A stretch of 64,000 nucleotides of DNA from DATBLE01 sp036555585 (lineage in GTDB: Bacteria > Actinomycetota > Thermoleophilia > Gaiellales > Gaiellaceae), in NCBI GenBank assembly GCA_036555585.1, contig DATBLE010000009.1, forward strand, positions 102,747 through 166,746, given 5' to 3'. A program made the translations under genes and the position numbers. Below, one piece after another: positions 51,534-60,737 of this stretch. The notes under the pieces are model-generated. The model searched no databases. It was not told where the DNA came from and worked only from the letters and a program-made list of their open reading frames with translations. Positions within the stretch are counted from its first letter, which is position 1. Every line of letters starts with the position of its first letter.

Positions 51534-52360
51534 AGGACACCTCGGTCGCGGAGATCGAGTCGTGGCTCGACGGGCAACGCGACCACCAGGAGCCCTCGCA
51601 GCGGACGAGCGTGGCCACGCACATGGCGTGGGTCCCGGGCGAGTGGTGGGATGCGGCGGAGCGGGTGGTGCGTGCTCTCGGCGACCGGGTGCCGTCGCGG
51701 ACGTTGCTCCTGCGACCCGAGCCGGAGGCGGCGCCGGACGGCTTCGACGCGTCCATCGTGCTCGAGCGGTTCTCGGGCGGCCGGGAGGGCGTCTGCGCGG
51801 AGATCGTCACGATCCACCTGCGGGGGAGCACCGCAGAGGCGCCGGCGAGCGTGGTCGTCCCGCTCCAGCTCCCGGACCTGCCGGTCTTCCTGCGCTGGCG
51901 CGGCCGCCCGCCGTTCGGCCGCCCCCGCTTCGAGCAGCTGGTCGGCGCGGCTGACCGGCTGATCGTCGACTCCCGCGAGTGGGACCGGCTGCCGAGCGGG
52001 TACGCGAAGCTGGCGGAGTCGTTCGACCGGGTGGCCGTCTCGGACCTGGCGTGGGCACGAACGCTGCCCTGGCGGGCGCCGCTCGCCGACCTGTGGCCCG
52101 GGATCCGGCAGGCGACGACGCTGCAGGTCGTCGGCCCTCGCGCCGATGCCGTGCTCCTGCGGGCGTGGCTGCAGACGCGGCTCGGGCGGACGTTCCGCCT
52201 GAGCCACGCCGAGGGGCCGAAGCTGACGCGGGTCGAGGTCGACGGGAAGGCCCTGCGGCCGGCACGAGGGCTGCCGACGACCCCGGGCGACCTGCTCTCC
52301 GCCGAGCTCGAGTCCTTCGTGCGCGATCCCGTGTACGAGGCCGCCGTCCGATCGGTGTGA
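51518..52360 (+). CDS. opcA: Glucose-6-phosphate dehydrogenase assembly protein OpcA
   Basis: 280 residues. OpcA supports assembly and redox control of G6PDH in cyanobacteria and actinobacteria. VPGEWWDAAERVVRALGDRVPSRTLLLRPEPEA is typical, as is LQLPDLPVFLRWRGRPPFG and the C-terminal ELLSAEL-like end. The ATG lies within the end of zwf. The gene is a marker for actinobacteria in this context. Confidence 0.92.
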   Translation: MAQTLKDTSVAEIESWLDGQRDHQEPSQRTSVATHMAWVPGEWWDAAERVVRALGDRVPSRTLLLRPEPEAAPDGFDASIVLERFSGGREGVCAEIVTIHLRGSTAEAPASVVVPLQLPDLPVFLRWRGRPPFGRPRFEQLVGAADRLIVDSREWDRLPSGYAKLAESFDRVAVSDLAWARTLPWRAPLADLWPGIRQATTLQVVGPRADAVLLRAWLQTRLGRTFRLSHAEGPKLTRVEVDGKALRPARGLPTTPGDLLSAELESFVRDPVYEAAVRSV

Positions 52361-52361
52361 C

Positions 52362-52901
52362 GTGATCGGCAGGCGGCGGCGTACATCCGGCGTGCACGTC
52401 GTCGCGGAAGTCCCGAGCTTCGCCTCGGTCGCCGAGCGGCACCTCGACGACGTCCACGCCTACCTCGTCTACATGACGCGCAGCCGTGAGGTCGCCGAGG
52501 ACCTGACCGCGGAGACCTTCGAGAAGGCGCTGCGCCAGTGGCACCGGTTCGACCCGAGGCGCGGCAGCGCCCGGACGTGGCTGTGCCGGGTGGCCCGCAC
52601 GACGGCCCTCGACCACTTCCGGGCGGAGCAGCGCCGGCGGCGGCGTGAACATGCGTACGTCCTCGACCAGGTCGGCGAGGTCGACGACGGCGTGTTCGGC
52701 GGGCTCTCGCCCGAGCTGGAGCGGGCGCTCGCCTCCCTGTCGGCCGGCGAGCGCGAGGTGATCGCCCTGCGCGTGCTCCTCGATCTCGAGATCGAGTCGG
52801 CCGCCCGCGTGCTCGGCATCTCGCAGACCGCCTGCACGACCCGGCTCAGCCGGGCGCTGAAGAAGCTCGAAGAGAGGATGAGCGCAGATGTCGCAGCCTG
52901 A
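52362..52901 (+). CDS. ECF-type RNA polymerase sigma factor
   Basis: About 179 residues. Sigma region 2 is LDDVHAYLVYMTRSREVAEDLTAETFEKALRQWHRFDP and WLCRVARTTALDHFRAE; region 4 is SAGEREVIALRVLLDLEIESAARVLGISQTACTTRLSRALKKL, the helix-turn-helix. There is no region 3. The start is uncertain: GTG at 52362, or GTG at 52392, closer to SFASVAERHL. The 14-nt overlap with a DUF4349 membrane protein suggests that the latter is a cognate anti-sigma-like protein. Target genes are unknown. Confidence 0.88.
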   Translation: MIGRRRRTSGVHVVAEVPSFASVAERHLDDVHAYLVYMTRSREVAEDLTAETFEKALRQWHRFDPRRGSARTWLCRVARTTALDHFRAEQRRRRREHAYVLDQVGEVDDGVFGGLSPELERALASLSAGEREVIALRVLLDLEIESAARVLGISQTACTTRLSRALKKLEERMSADVAA

Positions 52902-53913
52902 CCGCGATTCGATCGTCGAAGAGATCCGCTCCGCGCAGATCGTCGCCCCGCCCGGGCTGCGCGCACGCGTGCGCGCGCTCGCGGAGACGGCGCCGGCCGC
53001 CATCGCCGCCCGCCCGCCGCATCGGCTCTCCCGGCGGCGGCTCGCGCTGGTGCTCGTTCCGGCGTGCGTGGCCGTCGCAGCGGCCGCGGCGCTCGCGATC
53101 GGGCTCACCCGGCCCGAGTCGAGCGGCTCGCGGGACGCCGTTCGCGGCGAGGCGTCGCCCACGACGCTGCCGTTCGCGGCGAAGGCCGCCGGCGCGGGCT
53201 CGTCCCGCGGCGGCGCGGCCATACCCGCCACCTCGGGGCGGGCGCAGCTCTACGAGGCTGAGCTCACTCTGAGGGTCGCCGACCTCTCGGCGGCGACCAA
53301 GCGCGCCCTCCGTCTCACCCGCGGCTTCCACGGCTACGTGCGCAGCGTCGAGTACGGATCGGGAGCGGATCGCGGGTCGGCCTCGCTCGTCCTCCGCGTC
53401 CCGGTCGGCAGCGTCCAGGCGGCGATCGTCGAGTACTCGGCGATCGGCCGGATCGTCGACCAGCACGTCTCGATCCAGGACGTGCAGCCGCAGGTCGACC
53501 GGCGCTTCCGGCAGCTGCAGGCCCAGCGCGACCTGATCGCGAGGCTCCAGGCGAAGCTGGCGAGCCCCGCGCTGTCGGCGGCGGAGCGCGACCGGCTGGA
53601 GGGCCGGCTGGTCGCGGCGCGCCGGCGGCTCGTCGTGCTCCAGAAGCAGCAGGCCGCGCTGCGGCGGCAGACCTCGTACGCGAACGTCTCGCTCGACCTG
53701 CGCACGAAGGACAAGGAGGTCGTCGTGCCGAGCGAGCCCGGCCGGATCGGCCGCGCGCTGCACCGCTCCGGGCAGATCGTCGCGGACGAGGCGAAGGTGC
53801 TGGTCTACGTGCTGGTCGTCGGCGCGCCGTTCTTCGTCCTCGGCGCGCTGGTGCTGGGCGGCCTGCGACTCTCGCGCCGCCGCTCGGAAGCGCGGCTGCT
53901 CTCTACTTCTTGA
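52888..53913 (+). CDS. DUF4349-domain membrane protein, possible anti-sigma factor
   Basis: 341 residues. A short cytosolic N-terminus (~46 residues), a membrane helix (RRLALVLVPACVAVAAAAALAIGL), then an outside region with a DUF4349 core (LTLRVADLSAATKRALRLTRGFHGYVRSVEYG...VPVGSVQAAIVEYSAIGRIVDQHVSIQD), a coiled coil (RFRQLQAQRDLIARLQAKL), and a C-terminal helix (VLVYVLVVGAPFFVLGALVLGG). The overlap with the sigma gene and the small cytosolic head suggest control of the sigma factor. ATG start. Confidence 0.75.
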   Translation: MSQPDRDSIVEEIRSAQIVAPPGLRARVRALAETAPAAIAARPPHRLSRRRLALVLVPACVAVAAAAALAIGLTRPESSGSRDAVRGEASPTTLPFAAKAAGAGSSRGGAAIPATSGRAQLYEAELTLRVADLSAATKRALRLTRGFHGYVRSVEYGSGADRGSASLVLRVPVGSVQAAIVEYSAIGRIVDQHVSIQDVQPQVDRRFRQLQAQRDLIARLQAKLASPALSAAERDRLEGRLVAARRRLVVLQKQQAALRRQTSYANVSLDLRTKDKEVVVPSEPGRIGRALHRSGQIVADEAKVLVYVLVVGAPFFVLGALVLGGLRLSRRRSEARLLSTS

Positions 53914-55627
53914 CGCGCCGGGTGGTGACGCTGCCGTTCTGGATCGAGAAGGACGGCTTGACCAGCTTGATCCGAACCGGGCTCGACCAGGTCATCTGCT
54001 TCACCGGGCCGGGGACGTACGGGTCGATGCCGCGCACCCGGTAGTACCACGTGCCGGGGGTGAGGCCCTCGAGCAGGACCGAGGTCGCGGCGGTGTAGAG
54101 GGGGGCGGCGGCCGCCTTCCACGGGTAGCGCGTCTTCGACCACTGCACCTCGTACCCGGTCGCCCCGAGTGCCGGGGCCCACGCGACCAGCGCCGCGCGG
54201 TAGAAGGACGGGGTGGCCGCCTGGGCGGCGACGACCTCGCCGTTCGGCGCGAGGCCCGAGGCGTACGGGCGCGTCTGGGAGGTGGTGGCGGGCTGGCTCG
54301 CCTTGCCGAACTCGGCGACGCGGCCGGCGGCGCAGGCGTCCTGCGGCACCTCGGCGTCGTAGTACTGGACGCCGGACCCGGTCACGACCTCGCGGACCGG
54401 AACGACCGTCCAGTAGTAGCGGCCCGTGGGCCAGCCGCTGTCCCATAGGTCGACGGGGGAGCCCGTCGCGGCGAAGTCGGCGGGCAGGGTCGACGCGGAC
54501 GTGGAGCTGCCGCCCGTGGTCGCCGACCCGGTGCTCGTGCCGGTGGAGGTCCCGCCGGCGCTGGTGGAGGCGGTGCTCTCGGACGTCGTCACCGCGCTGA
54601 GATCGGCGGCGAAGGTGCCTGCCTGGGCGCCGTCGACCAGGTACGAGCTCTGCGCGGTGTTGACCGCCGTCACCGAGCTGGGCAGTGCGAGCGGGCCGCT
54701 GATCCGCGGGGCGTAGGCGGGGCTGCCGACGACCGCGCCGGTGAAGACGACGTTCACGCACTGCCGGTCGGTGGCGACGTAGACGCGGTACAGGCGGCCG
54801 GAGAGCCCGTTGGTCGCCGTGTCGCCGCCGAAGACGAACGAGGGGGTCAGGCTGTGGGCGACCGGCTTCGCCGGCGAGCCGACGACGTCGGACTCGGTCT
54901 CGAGCAGCGAGATCGGGCCGGTCGAGACCGGAGGATTGGTCGAGACGAAGGTCTGGCTCCAGGGGCCGTAGGTGACGACGGGCAGGCCGGTGGGCAGAGA
55001 GCCGTACAGCGTGCGCACCGCCCTGACGCGCCACTGGACCGTGCCGGTCCAGAGCGGATCCTGGTGGAAGCTGTAGTACTCGCGCTCGTCGGCGACGTTC
55101 GTCGAGGTCGTGATCACCTTGCCGGGATCGACGAACCAGACCTCGTACGAGGTCGCGCCCTCGACCGGCTGCCAGCGAACGAGGCCGGGGGTGTCGGGGA
55201 GGGTCTGCTGGGGCAGCGTCTTCCAGCGCATGTTGAACCCGAAGGGGGTACTCCATCTGGTCACGCGCGAGCCGAGATGGGCGCGGACGTGGGCGTACAG
55301 CGCATAGGGGCTGCCGGTCATCCAGGGCAGCGAGATCGGAATCGCCACCGCCGGCACGCGCAGCGGCGTCGTCCGGCTGCTCGTCGACCAGACGATGGTG
55401 CGGTCGTCGAACGCCTTGCTGGTCGCGAGCTCGAAGTCGTAGCTCGTCGCCCGGTCGTACGGCGCCCACTCGAACGACGGCGTGCGCGGGAACGTGTCGA
55501 GGGTGGGCTCGTCTGCGCGCAGCAGGAACGCGCGCAGCCCCGTCGGCGCGGCGGGCACGGCGGTCTGCGCGGCGGGCACGAAGGTGACCGAGGCGAGGAC
55601 GAGCAGGATGGAGATGCGAGCGAGCAC
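53903..55627 (-). CDS. Secreted protein with fibronectin-III-like repeats
   Basis: About 574 residues with a signal peptide (VLARISILLVLASVTFVPAAQTA). Repeating units with the pattern SYEVWFVD...WRVRAV, SLYRVYVATD and ATGYEVQWSKTRYPW...GTWYYRVRG are Fn3-like beta sandwiches; a Ser/Thr/Gly-rich stretch (about residues 330-380, ESTASTSAGGTSTGTSTG) is a flexible linker. The start may be GTG at 55627 (AAGGGG 11 nt upstream) or GTG at 55639. The 3' end overlaps the DUF4349 gene tail by 11 nt. Unknown role, perhaps binding at the cell surface. Confidence 0.7.
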   Translation of the reverse strand: MLARISILLVLASVTFVPAAQTAVPAAPTGLRAFLLRADEPTLDTFPRTPSFEWAPYDRATSYDFELATSKAFDDRTIVWSTSSRTTPLRVPAVAIPISLPWMTGSPYALYAHVRAHLGSRVTRWSTPFGFNMRWKTLPQQTLPDTPGLVRWQPVEGATSYEVWFVDPGKVITTSTNVADEREYYSFHQDPLWTGTVQWRVRAVRTLYGSLPTGLPVVTYGPWSQTFVSTNPPVSTGPISLLETESDVVGSPAKPVAHSLTPSFVFGGDTATNGLSGRLYRVYVATDRQCVNVVFTGAVVGSPAYAPRISGPLALPSSVTAVNTAQSSYLVDGAQAGTFAADLSAVTTSESTASTSAGGTSTGTSTGSATTGGSSTSASTLPADFAATGSPVDLWDSGWPTGRYYWTVVPVREVVTGSGVQYYDAEVPQDACAAGRVAEFGKASQPATTSQTRPYASGLAPNGEVVAAQAATPSFYRAALVAWAPALGATGYEVQWSKTRYPWKAAAAPLYTAATSVLLEGLTPGTWYYRVRGIDPYVPGPVKQMTWSSPVRIKLVKPSFSIQNGSVTTRRVKK

Positions 55628-55659
55628 GGGAGTCTGCACCCCTTGTCGGCATCTCCGTA

Positions 55660-56790
55660 CTAGGTCTTGAGCGCGTCCTCCAGAATCGCCCCGGCTGCGA
55701 GGACGAGCGCGTCCGCTCCCGGCTTGCCCGCGATCTGCACCGAGGCGGGCAGGGCGTCCTCGGCAGGGCCGCACGGCAGCGCGAGCGCCGGCGCGCCGAG
55801 CACGTTGAACGGCCAGGTCAGCAGGGTGAGCTTGCCGCGGAGCTCGCGTTCGTCCTGTCCGGCCAGGGGAGCGACGAAGGGCAGGGTCGGCGAGACGACC
55901 AGGTCGACCTCGTCGAAGAGCTCCGCCATCTGCTCGCGGTAGGCCTCGCGGGCGCGCAGCCCGGCGTCGTACTCGGCGTCGGTGACGGCCAGGCAGAGCT
56001 CGAGCTTGCTCGCCACGTTGGCGCCGTAGAGGTCGGCGTTCTCGGCGTAGAGCTCGCGATGGACGTCCGCGACCTCGCGCATGAACACGGTGCGGGCGCC
56101 CTCGCCGAGCGGGGGTTCGACCGTGCGCCGGTCGGGGAAGCGGGCGGCTGCCTCCTCGACCCGGGCCCGGACGAGCGGCTCGGCGTGGTCCGTCCAGGCG
56201 ACGCCCACGCGGACCTCGTCGAGCGAGCCGAGCGAGGCGTGCTCGAGCTTCGGGACGAGGGCGTCCAGCATCGCGGTGCAATCGTCGACCGAGCGGGCCA
56301 TCGGGCCGCCGTGGTCGAGCGTGGGGGCGAGCGGGAAGCAGCCCGCGAGCGACACGAGGCCCCACGTCGGCTTGAAGCCGACCACGCCGCAGCACGCCGC
56401 CGGGATCCTGATCGAGCCGCCCGTGTCCGAGCCGAGCGCCGCGTCGGCCAGGCCCCCCGCGAGCGCCGCCGCGGAGCCGCCGCTGGAGCCGCCCGCGATC
56501 CGGCCGGGCGCGATCGGATTGGGGACGCTGCCGTAGTGCGGGTTCTCGGACGTGGTCCCGTAGGCGAACTCGTGCAGGTTCGTCTTGCCCACGTTCGCGT
56601 AGCCGGCGGCCTCCAGCCGCTCGACGGCCTCGGCCGTCTCCGTCGGCACGTGGTCGGCGAAGATCGCCGAGCCGTAGGTCGTGGTCAGGCCGGCGGTGTC
56701 GAACAGGTCCTTGACCGCGAGCCGGATGCCCTCCCGCGGCTGCTCGGGCCGGGCCAGGAAGATCCCGGCTGGTGCCGACTCGTCGCTCAC
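55660..56790 (-). CDS. Amidase, amidase-signature family
   Basis: 376 residues. The Ser-Ser-Lys triad is visible: Lys in IRLAVKDLFDT, the first Ser in GRIAGGSSGGSAAALA and the nucleophile Ser in GSDTGGSIRIPAACCGVVGFKPT. It is shorter than GatA (~480) and has no partner subunits nearby, so a general amidase is more likely than tRNA amidotransferase. GTG start, in line after the ctaB gene and small membrane protein. Substrate unknown. Confidence 0.88.
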   Translation of the reverse strand: MSDESAPAGIFLARPEQPREGIRLAVKDLFDTAGLTTTYGSAIFADHVPTETAEAVERLEAAGYANVGKTNLHEFAYGTTSENPHYGSVPNPIAPGRIAGGSSGGSAAALAGGLADAALGSDTGGSIRIPAACCGVVGFKPTWGLVSLAGCFPLAPTLDHGGPMARSVDDCTAMLDALVPKLEHASLGSLDEVRVGVAWTDHAEPLVRARVEEAAARFPDRRTVEPPLGEGARTVFMREVADVHRELYAENADLYGANVASKLELCLAVTDAEYDAGLRAREAYREQMAELFDEVDLVVSPTLPFVAPLAGQDERELRGKLTLLTWPFNVLGAPALALPCGPAEDALPASVQIAGKPGADALVLAAGAILEDALKT

Positions 56791-56821
56791 TGCTCTTTTT
56801 GGGCGGCGCCGAAGGCGCGGC

Positions 56822-56941
56822 CTAGTCGACCGCGAGGTAGATGAACCCGATCGCGAACGTCCCGGCCGCGATCAGCAGGAAGAGGACGAACAGCCCCCAG
56901 CCCCAGAGCAGGTTCTTGCGCTCGATCTCCGGATCCAGCAT
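56822..56941 (-). CDS. Small membrane protein (39 aa) of the cytochrome oxidase operon
   Basis: ATG 56939-56941 to TAG 56822-56824, with AGGGGG 5 nt before the ATG. The product has a charged head (MLDPEIERKN) and one helix (LLWGWGLFVLFLLIAAGTF), then YLAVD. It lies 9 nt after ctaB. Short one-helix subunits are known in heme-copper oxidases, so an oxidase subunit or assembly peptide is likely. Too short for most gene finders. Confidence 0.7.
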   Translation of the reverse strand: MLDPEIERKNLLWGWGLFVLFLLIAAGTFAIGFIYLAVD

Positions 56942-56950
56942 CGGTACCCC

Positions 56951-58138
56951 CTAGACGACCACGTCCAGCGCCGCGGCGACGAACACGAGGGCCAGGTAGA
57001 GGAGGGAGGAATGGAAGAGCAGGGCGGCGCGGCGGGGGGTCGTGTGCCGTGCGAGCTGCACGGCGAGCCAGATGAAGCCGGCACCGAGCAGGAGCGCCGC
57101 GACCAGGTACGCGATCCCGAGCGTGCCCCAGAGGAACGGCACGGCCGTCACCGCCACCATCACGAACGAGTAGAGCAGGATCTGCTTGACCGTCTCGCGC
57201 TCGCCCCGTACGACGGGGAGCATCGGGATCCCCGCCTCCGCGTAGTTGCGCCTGATCAGCAGCGCGAGCGCCCAGAAGTGCGGCGGCGTCCAGAAGAACA
57301 CGATCGCGAACAGGAACATCGCGGGCAGCGTCAGGTCGCCGGTCGCCGCCGCCCAGCCGACCAGCGGCGGGATCGCGCCGGCGGCGCCGCCCCAGACGAT
57401 GTTCTGCGGGGTCGAGCGCTTCAGCCAGCGGGTGTAGACGAGCACGTAGAAGAGGTTCCCGACCAGCGCCAGCGCCGCCGTGAGCAGGTTGACCATGCCC
57501 GCCAGCAGCACGAACGACAGCGCCGAGAGCGCGAGCCCGAACTCGAGCGCGTACGACGGCGAGACGCGGCCCGCGGTCACCGGCCGAGCGCGCGTGCGCT
57601 CGCCCATCAGGGCGTCGATGTCCCGGTCGATCACGTGGTTGAGCGCGCTGGCGCCGCCGCAGGCGAGCGCGAGGCCGATGATCAGCACCGCGAGGTCGCC
57701 GAGCGGCGGCACGCCCCGGGCGCCGACGAACATCCCGCAGACGCCGGTCAGGAGCAGCAGCGACATGATCCGCGGCTTGGTCAGCGTGACGTAGTCGCGC
57801 CAGGGCCCGAGCGGCGCCGCTTCCCCCCGGAAGGCCAGCGCGGCCAGCACGAGCGTCGACGCGAACGCAACCGCGGCCGCCGCCAGGTGGAGGCCGGCGA
57901 CCGTGATCAGCGCGGCCGTGCCGAAGAGCCCGATCGAGACGAGCGCCGGCACGACCAGTCGCCGGTGCCCCAGCCACGCGGCGACCAGAACGGCGACGAG
58001 CGGCGGCAGCGCGAGGGCGGAGAGCAGCTGGTGCGCGGCTCCGAGCGACGCGGCGCCGCTGATCACGGCGACGAGCGTCGCGGCGGACGCGGCGAGCGCG
58101 GTCAGCCGCAGCCAGGGACTAGGCGCCGACTCGCGCAT
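56951..58138 (-). CDS. ctaB: Protoheme IX farnesyltransferase with N-terminal membrane extension
   Basis: 395-residue heme O synthase. The prenyltransferase motifs are NHVIDRDIDALMGERTRARPV and YTRWLKRSTPQNIVWGGAAGAIPPLVGW. The first ~110 residues are not part of CtaB: they form about four helices (LTALAASAATLVAVISG..., HQLLSALALPPLVAVLVAAW, LVSIGLFGTAALITVAGLHL) with His in HQLLSAL and LHLAAAAVAF, and resemble half of a CtaA (heme A synthase) domain. Typical CtaB is ~300 residues. Its start overlaps ctaD by 20 nt. Confidence 0.9.
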   Translation of the reverse strand: MRESAPSPWLRLTALAASAATLVAVISGAASLGAAHQLLSALALPPLVAVLVAAWLGHRRLVVPALVSIGLFGTAALITVAGLHLAAAAVAFASTLVLAALAFRGEAAPLGPWRDYVTLTKPRIMSLLLLTGVCGMFVGARGVPPLGDLAVLIIGLALACGGASALNHVIDRDIDALMGERTRARPVTAGRVSPSYALEFGLALSALSFVLLAGMVNLLTAALALVGNLFYVLVYTRWLKRSTPQNIVWGGAAGAIPPLVGWAAATGDLTLPAMFLFAIVFFWTPPHFWALALLIRRNYAEAGIPMLPVVRGERETVKQILLYSFVMVAVTAVPFLWGTLGIAYLVAALLLGAGFIWLAVQLARHTTPRRAALLFHSSLLYLALVFVAAALDVVV

Positions 58139-59774
58139 CGCGCTCCTTCAGCTTGAGGCGGAGATCGCGCAGCGGCCGGGCGCTCTGCACGTACGGGACC
58201 GGCTGCGTGAAGTTCTCGGGCGGCGGCGGCGACGGTGCGAACCACTCGAGCGTGTCGGCCACCCACGGGTCGTTGCCGACGCGCCGGCCCCGGTGCCGCG
58301 TCCGGAAGACGTTGACGAAGAAGATCAGCACGCCGAGCGCCATCACCCCGGCGCCGATCGTCGACGCCAGGTTGTACGCCTCCCAGAGACCGCCCTGGTC
58401 GTAGGTGTACACGCGGCGGGGCATGCCCAGGAGCCCGAGGAAGTGCTGCGGCATGAACGTGACGTTGAACCCGACGAACATCAGCCAGAACGTCCACTTC
58501 CCCAGCCTCTCGTCCAGCATGCGCCCGAATATCTTCGGCCACCAGTAGAAGAGGCCGCCGAAGATCGCGAACACGGAGCCGCCGAACATCACGTAGTGGA
58601 AGTGCGCGACGACGAAGTACGAGTCGTGTACCTGCCAGTCGAGCGGGAACGCGGCGAGGTAGATCCCGGTCAGGCCGCCGATCGTGAAGATCGCGATGAA
58701 GCCGAGCGCGAACAGCATGGGCGTGTCGAAGAGCAGGTTGCCGCGCCACGTGGTCGCGAGCCAGTTGAGGATCTTCACGCCGGTCGGGACGGCGACCAGC
58801 ATCGTCGTGATCATGAAGAAGCTCTGGAGCCCCCAGCTCAGGCCGACCGCGAACATGTGGTGCGCCCAGACGAGCATCGAGATGAACGCGATGCCGATCG
58901 TCGAGAATGCGACCGCCTTGTAGCCGAAGATCGGCTTCCGCGAGAAGACGGGGATGATCTCCGAGATCATCCCCATCGCCGGCAGGATCAGCACGTACAC
59001 CTCCGGGTGCCCGAAGAACCAGAAGATGTGCTGGTAGAGCAGGGCGTTCCCGCCCTCGTCGGGGACGAAGAAGTGCGTGCCGACCTGGCGGTCGAGCAGG
59101 AGCATGGTCAGGCCGGCGCCGATCACCGGCAGGATCAGGATCAGCAGGACCGCGTACGCCTCGATCGACCAGACGAAGAGCGGCATGCGCGTCCAGGTCA
59201 TGCCGGCGGTCCGCATGTTGTGGATGGTCGCGACGAAGTTGATCGCGCCGGCCAGGGACGAGATCGCGAGCATGTGCAGCGCCAGGATCCACAGATCCTG
59301 GCCGTGGCCCGGGCTGTACTGGAGCTCCGAGAGCGGCACGTACGACGTCCATCCCGCCTTCGGCGGGCCGCCTTTCGCGAAGAAGCTCGAGTAGAGCACG
59401 ACGCCGCCGAACAGGAACATCCAGTAGGAGAAGGCGTTCAGCCGCGGGAACGCCATGTCCCGGGCGCCGATCATCAGCGGCACCAGGAAGTTGCCGAACC
59501 CGGCGAGGATCGGCACGACGACCAGGAAGATCATCGTCGTCCCGTGGACGGTGAAGAGCTCGTTGTACTGGTTGCGCGTGACGAAGTGCTCGTTCGGCGT
59601 CGCCAGCTGCGCGCGCATGAACAGGGAGAGCAGTCCGCCGAGCAGGAAGAAGAAGAGGCTCGTGCCGATGTAGAGGATCCCGATCCGCTTGTGGTCGACG
59701 GAGGTGATCCAGCCGGTGATCCCGCCGCGCTTCCAGTCGGCGCGGTAGGGCTGCGGCTCTGCTCTAGCCGCCAC
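58119..59774 (-). CDS. ctaD: Cytochrome c oxidase subunit I
   Basis: 551-residue heme-copper subunit of an A1-type oxidase. Heme and copper ligands are visible in VHGTTMIF, WFFGHPEVYVLILP (Cu-B His, crosslinked Tyr and the proton-channel Glu), VWAHHMF and VVAHFHYVM. 12 helices. The C-terminal tail is cytosolic. ATG-type start at 59774, overlapping ctaC by 11 nt. No ctaE (subunit III) is adjacent in the window. Confidence 0.97.
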   Translation of the reverse strand: MAARAEPQPYRADWKRGGITGWITSVDHKRIGILYIGTSLFFFLLGGLLSLFMRAQLATPNEHFVTRNQYNELFTVHGTTMIFLVVVPILAGFGNFLVPLMIGARDMAFPRLNAFSYWMFLFGGVVLYSSFFAKGGPPKAGWTSYVPLSELQYSPGHGQDLWILALHMLAISSLAGAINFVATIHNMRTAGMTWTRMPLFVWSIEAYAVLLILILPVIGAGLTMLLLDRQVGTHFFVPDEGGNALLYQHIFWFFGHPEVYVLILPAMGMISEIIPVFSRKPIFGYKAVAFSTIGIAFISMLVWAHHMFAVGLSWGLQSFFMITTMLVAVPTGVKILNWLATTWRGNLLFDTPMLFALGFIAIFTIGGLTGIYLAAFPLDWQVHDSYFVVAHFHYVMFGGSVFAIFGGLFYWWPKIFGRMLDERLGKWTFWLMFVGFNVTFMPQHFLGLLGMPRRVYTYDQGGLWEAYNLASTIGAGVMALGVLIFFVNVFRTRHRGRRVGNDPWVADTLEWFAPSPPPPENFTQPVPYVQSARPLRDLRLKLKERDARVGA

Positions 59775-60723
59775 CGAACCGCCCCTTCAGGTAGCTGGTC
59801 GCGGCGTCCATCGTGTCCTGGTTCCAGCTCGCCCCGACGGGGGGCATCTTGTTCTTGCCGGCGCGGAGCAGCTGCTCGAGCGCCTTCGGGTCGGCGACGA
59901 CGCCGTTCCCGATCAGCCTCGGCCCGTAGTCGCCCTGGCCCGAGAGGCCGTGGCAGGTCGCGCAGACGCCGTCGAAGATCTCCTTGCCGAGCGCCGTCGC
60001 CGCCCCGGTGTGGTCGGCGAGGAACTTCGAGTAGGCGGCCGGCGTGACCACGTCGACGAAGCCGGTCATGTGCGCGTGCTCGAGCCCGCAGAGCTCCGCG
60101 CAGCGGACCTCGTAATGGCCGAGCTTCTCGGCCTTGAACCACGTGTGGTTGACGCGGCCGGGGATCGCGTCGATCTTTCCGCCCAGGGCGGGTACCCACC
60201 AGCTGTGGATCACGTCCGGCGAGACCACGGTCAGCTCGACGACCCGCTCGAGCGGCACGACCATCCTCCGCACGGCCACCTGCCCGCCCGGGTAGTGGAA
60301 CTGCCAGTAGTACTGCTGACCGACGACCTCGATCTTCAGCGCGCCGCCGGCGGCGTTCGCGGGCGGCACGTTCTTGATCGTGGGCAGCTTCACGAAGACG
60401 AAGGCGGCGATTCCCGCGAGGATCAGCACGGGGACGATCGTCGAGGCGGTCTCGAGCTTGGTCGCGCCGTGGATCTGGGCGCCGTCCTGCGCACGGGCGC
60501 GTCCGCGGCCGCGGAACCGCACGATGAACAGGACCAGCGCGCCCTCGACGAGCACGAAGATCACGCCGGTGACGATCAGGATCAGCCAGTACGTCTGGCG
60601 GATCGCGTTCGCGTTCGGCGATTCGGGCGTGACCGGTGCGAGTCCCGTGTCCGCCACCGCGGCCGCCGCGGATGCGAGCGCAAGGAGCAGCGCGGCGGGC
60701 AAGGCCAGGCACAGGCGCGACAC
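59764..60723 (-). CDS. ctaC: Cytochrome c oxidase subunit II with cytochrome c domain (caa3)
   Basis: 319 residues. Signal peptide, two helices (WLILIVTGVIFVLVEGALVLFIV and IVPVLILAGIAAFVFV), then a Cu-A domain with VRCAELCGLEHAHM. The C-terminal extension has the heme c motif CATCH (GVCATCHGLSGQGD) and the distal Met in KMPPV. It is the caa3 arrangement. GTG start at 60723 with TAGAAT 9 nt upstream, so nearly leaderless. Confidence 0.96.
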   Translation of the reverse strand: MSRLCLALPAALLLALASAAAAVADTGLAPVTPESPNANAIRQTYWLILIVTGVIFVLVEGALVLFIVRFRGRGRARAQDGAQIHGATKLETASTIVPVLILAGIAAFVFVKLPTIKNVPPANAAGGALKIEVVGQQYYWQFHYPGGQVAVRRMVVPLERVVELTVVSPDVIHSWWVPALGGKIDAIPGRVNHTWFKAEKLGHYEVRCAELCGLEHAHMTGFVDVVTPAAYSKFLADHTGAATALGKEIFDGVCATCHGLSGQGDYGPRLIGNGVVADPKALEQLLRAGKNKMPPVGASWNQDTMDAATSYLKGRFGGG

Positions 60724-60737
60724 GACGAGGGCATTCT

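Noticed and set aside
56791..56821. Terminator between small membrane protein and amidase
   Set aside because: The hairpin GCGCC/GGCGC is followed by A on the transcribed minus strand, not T, so it is not an intrinsic terminator.
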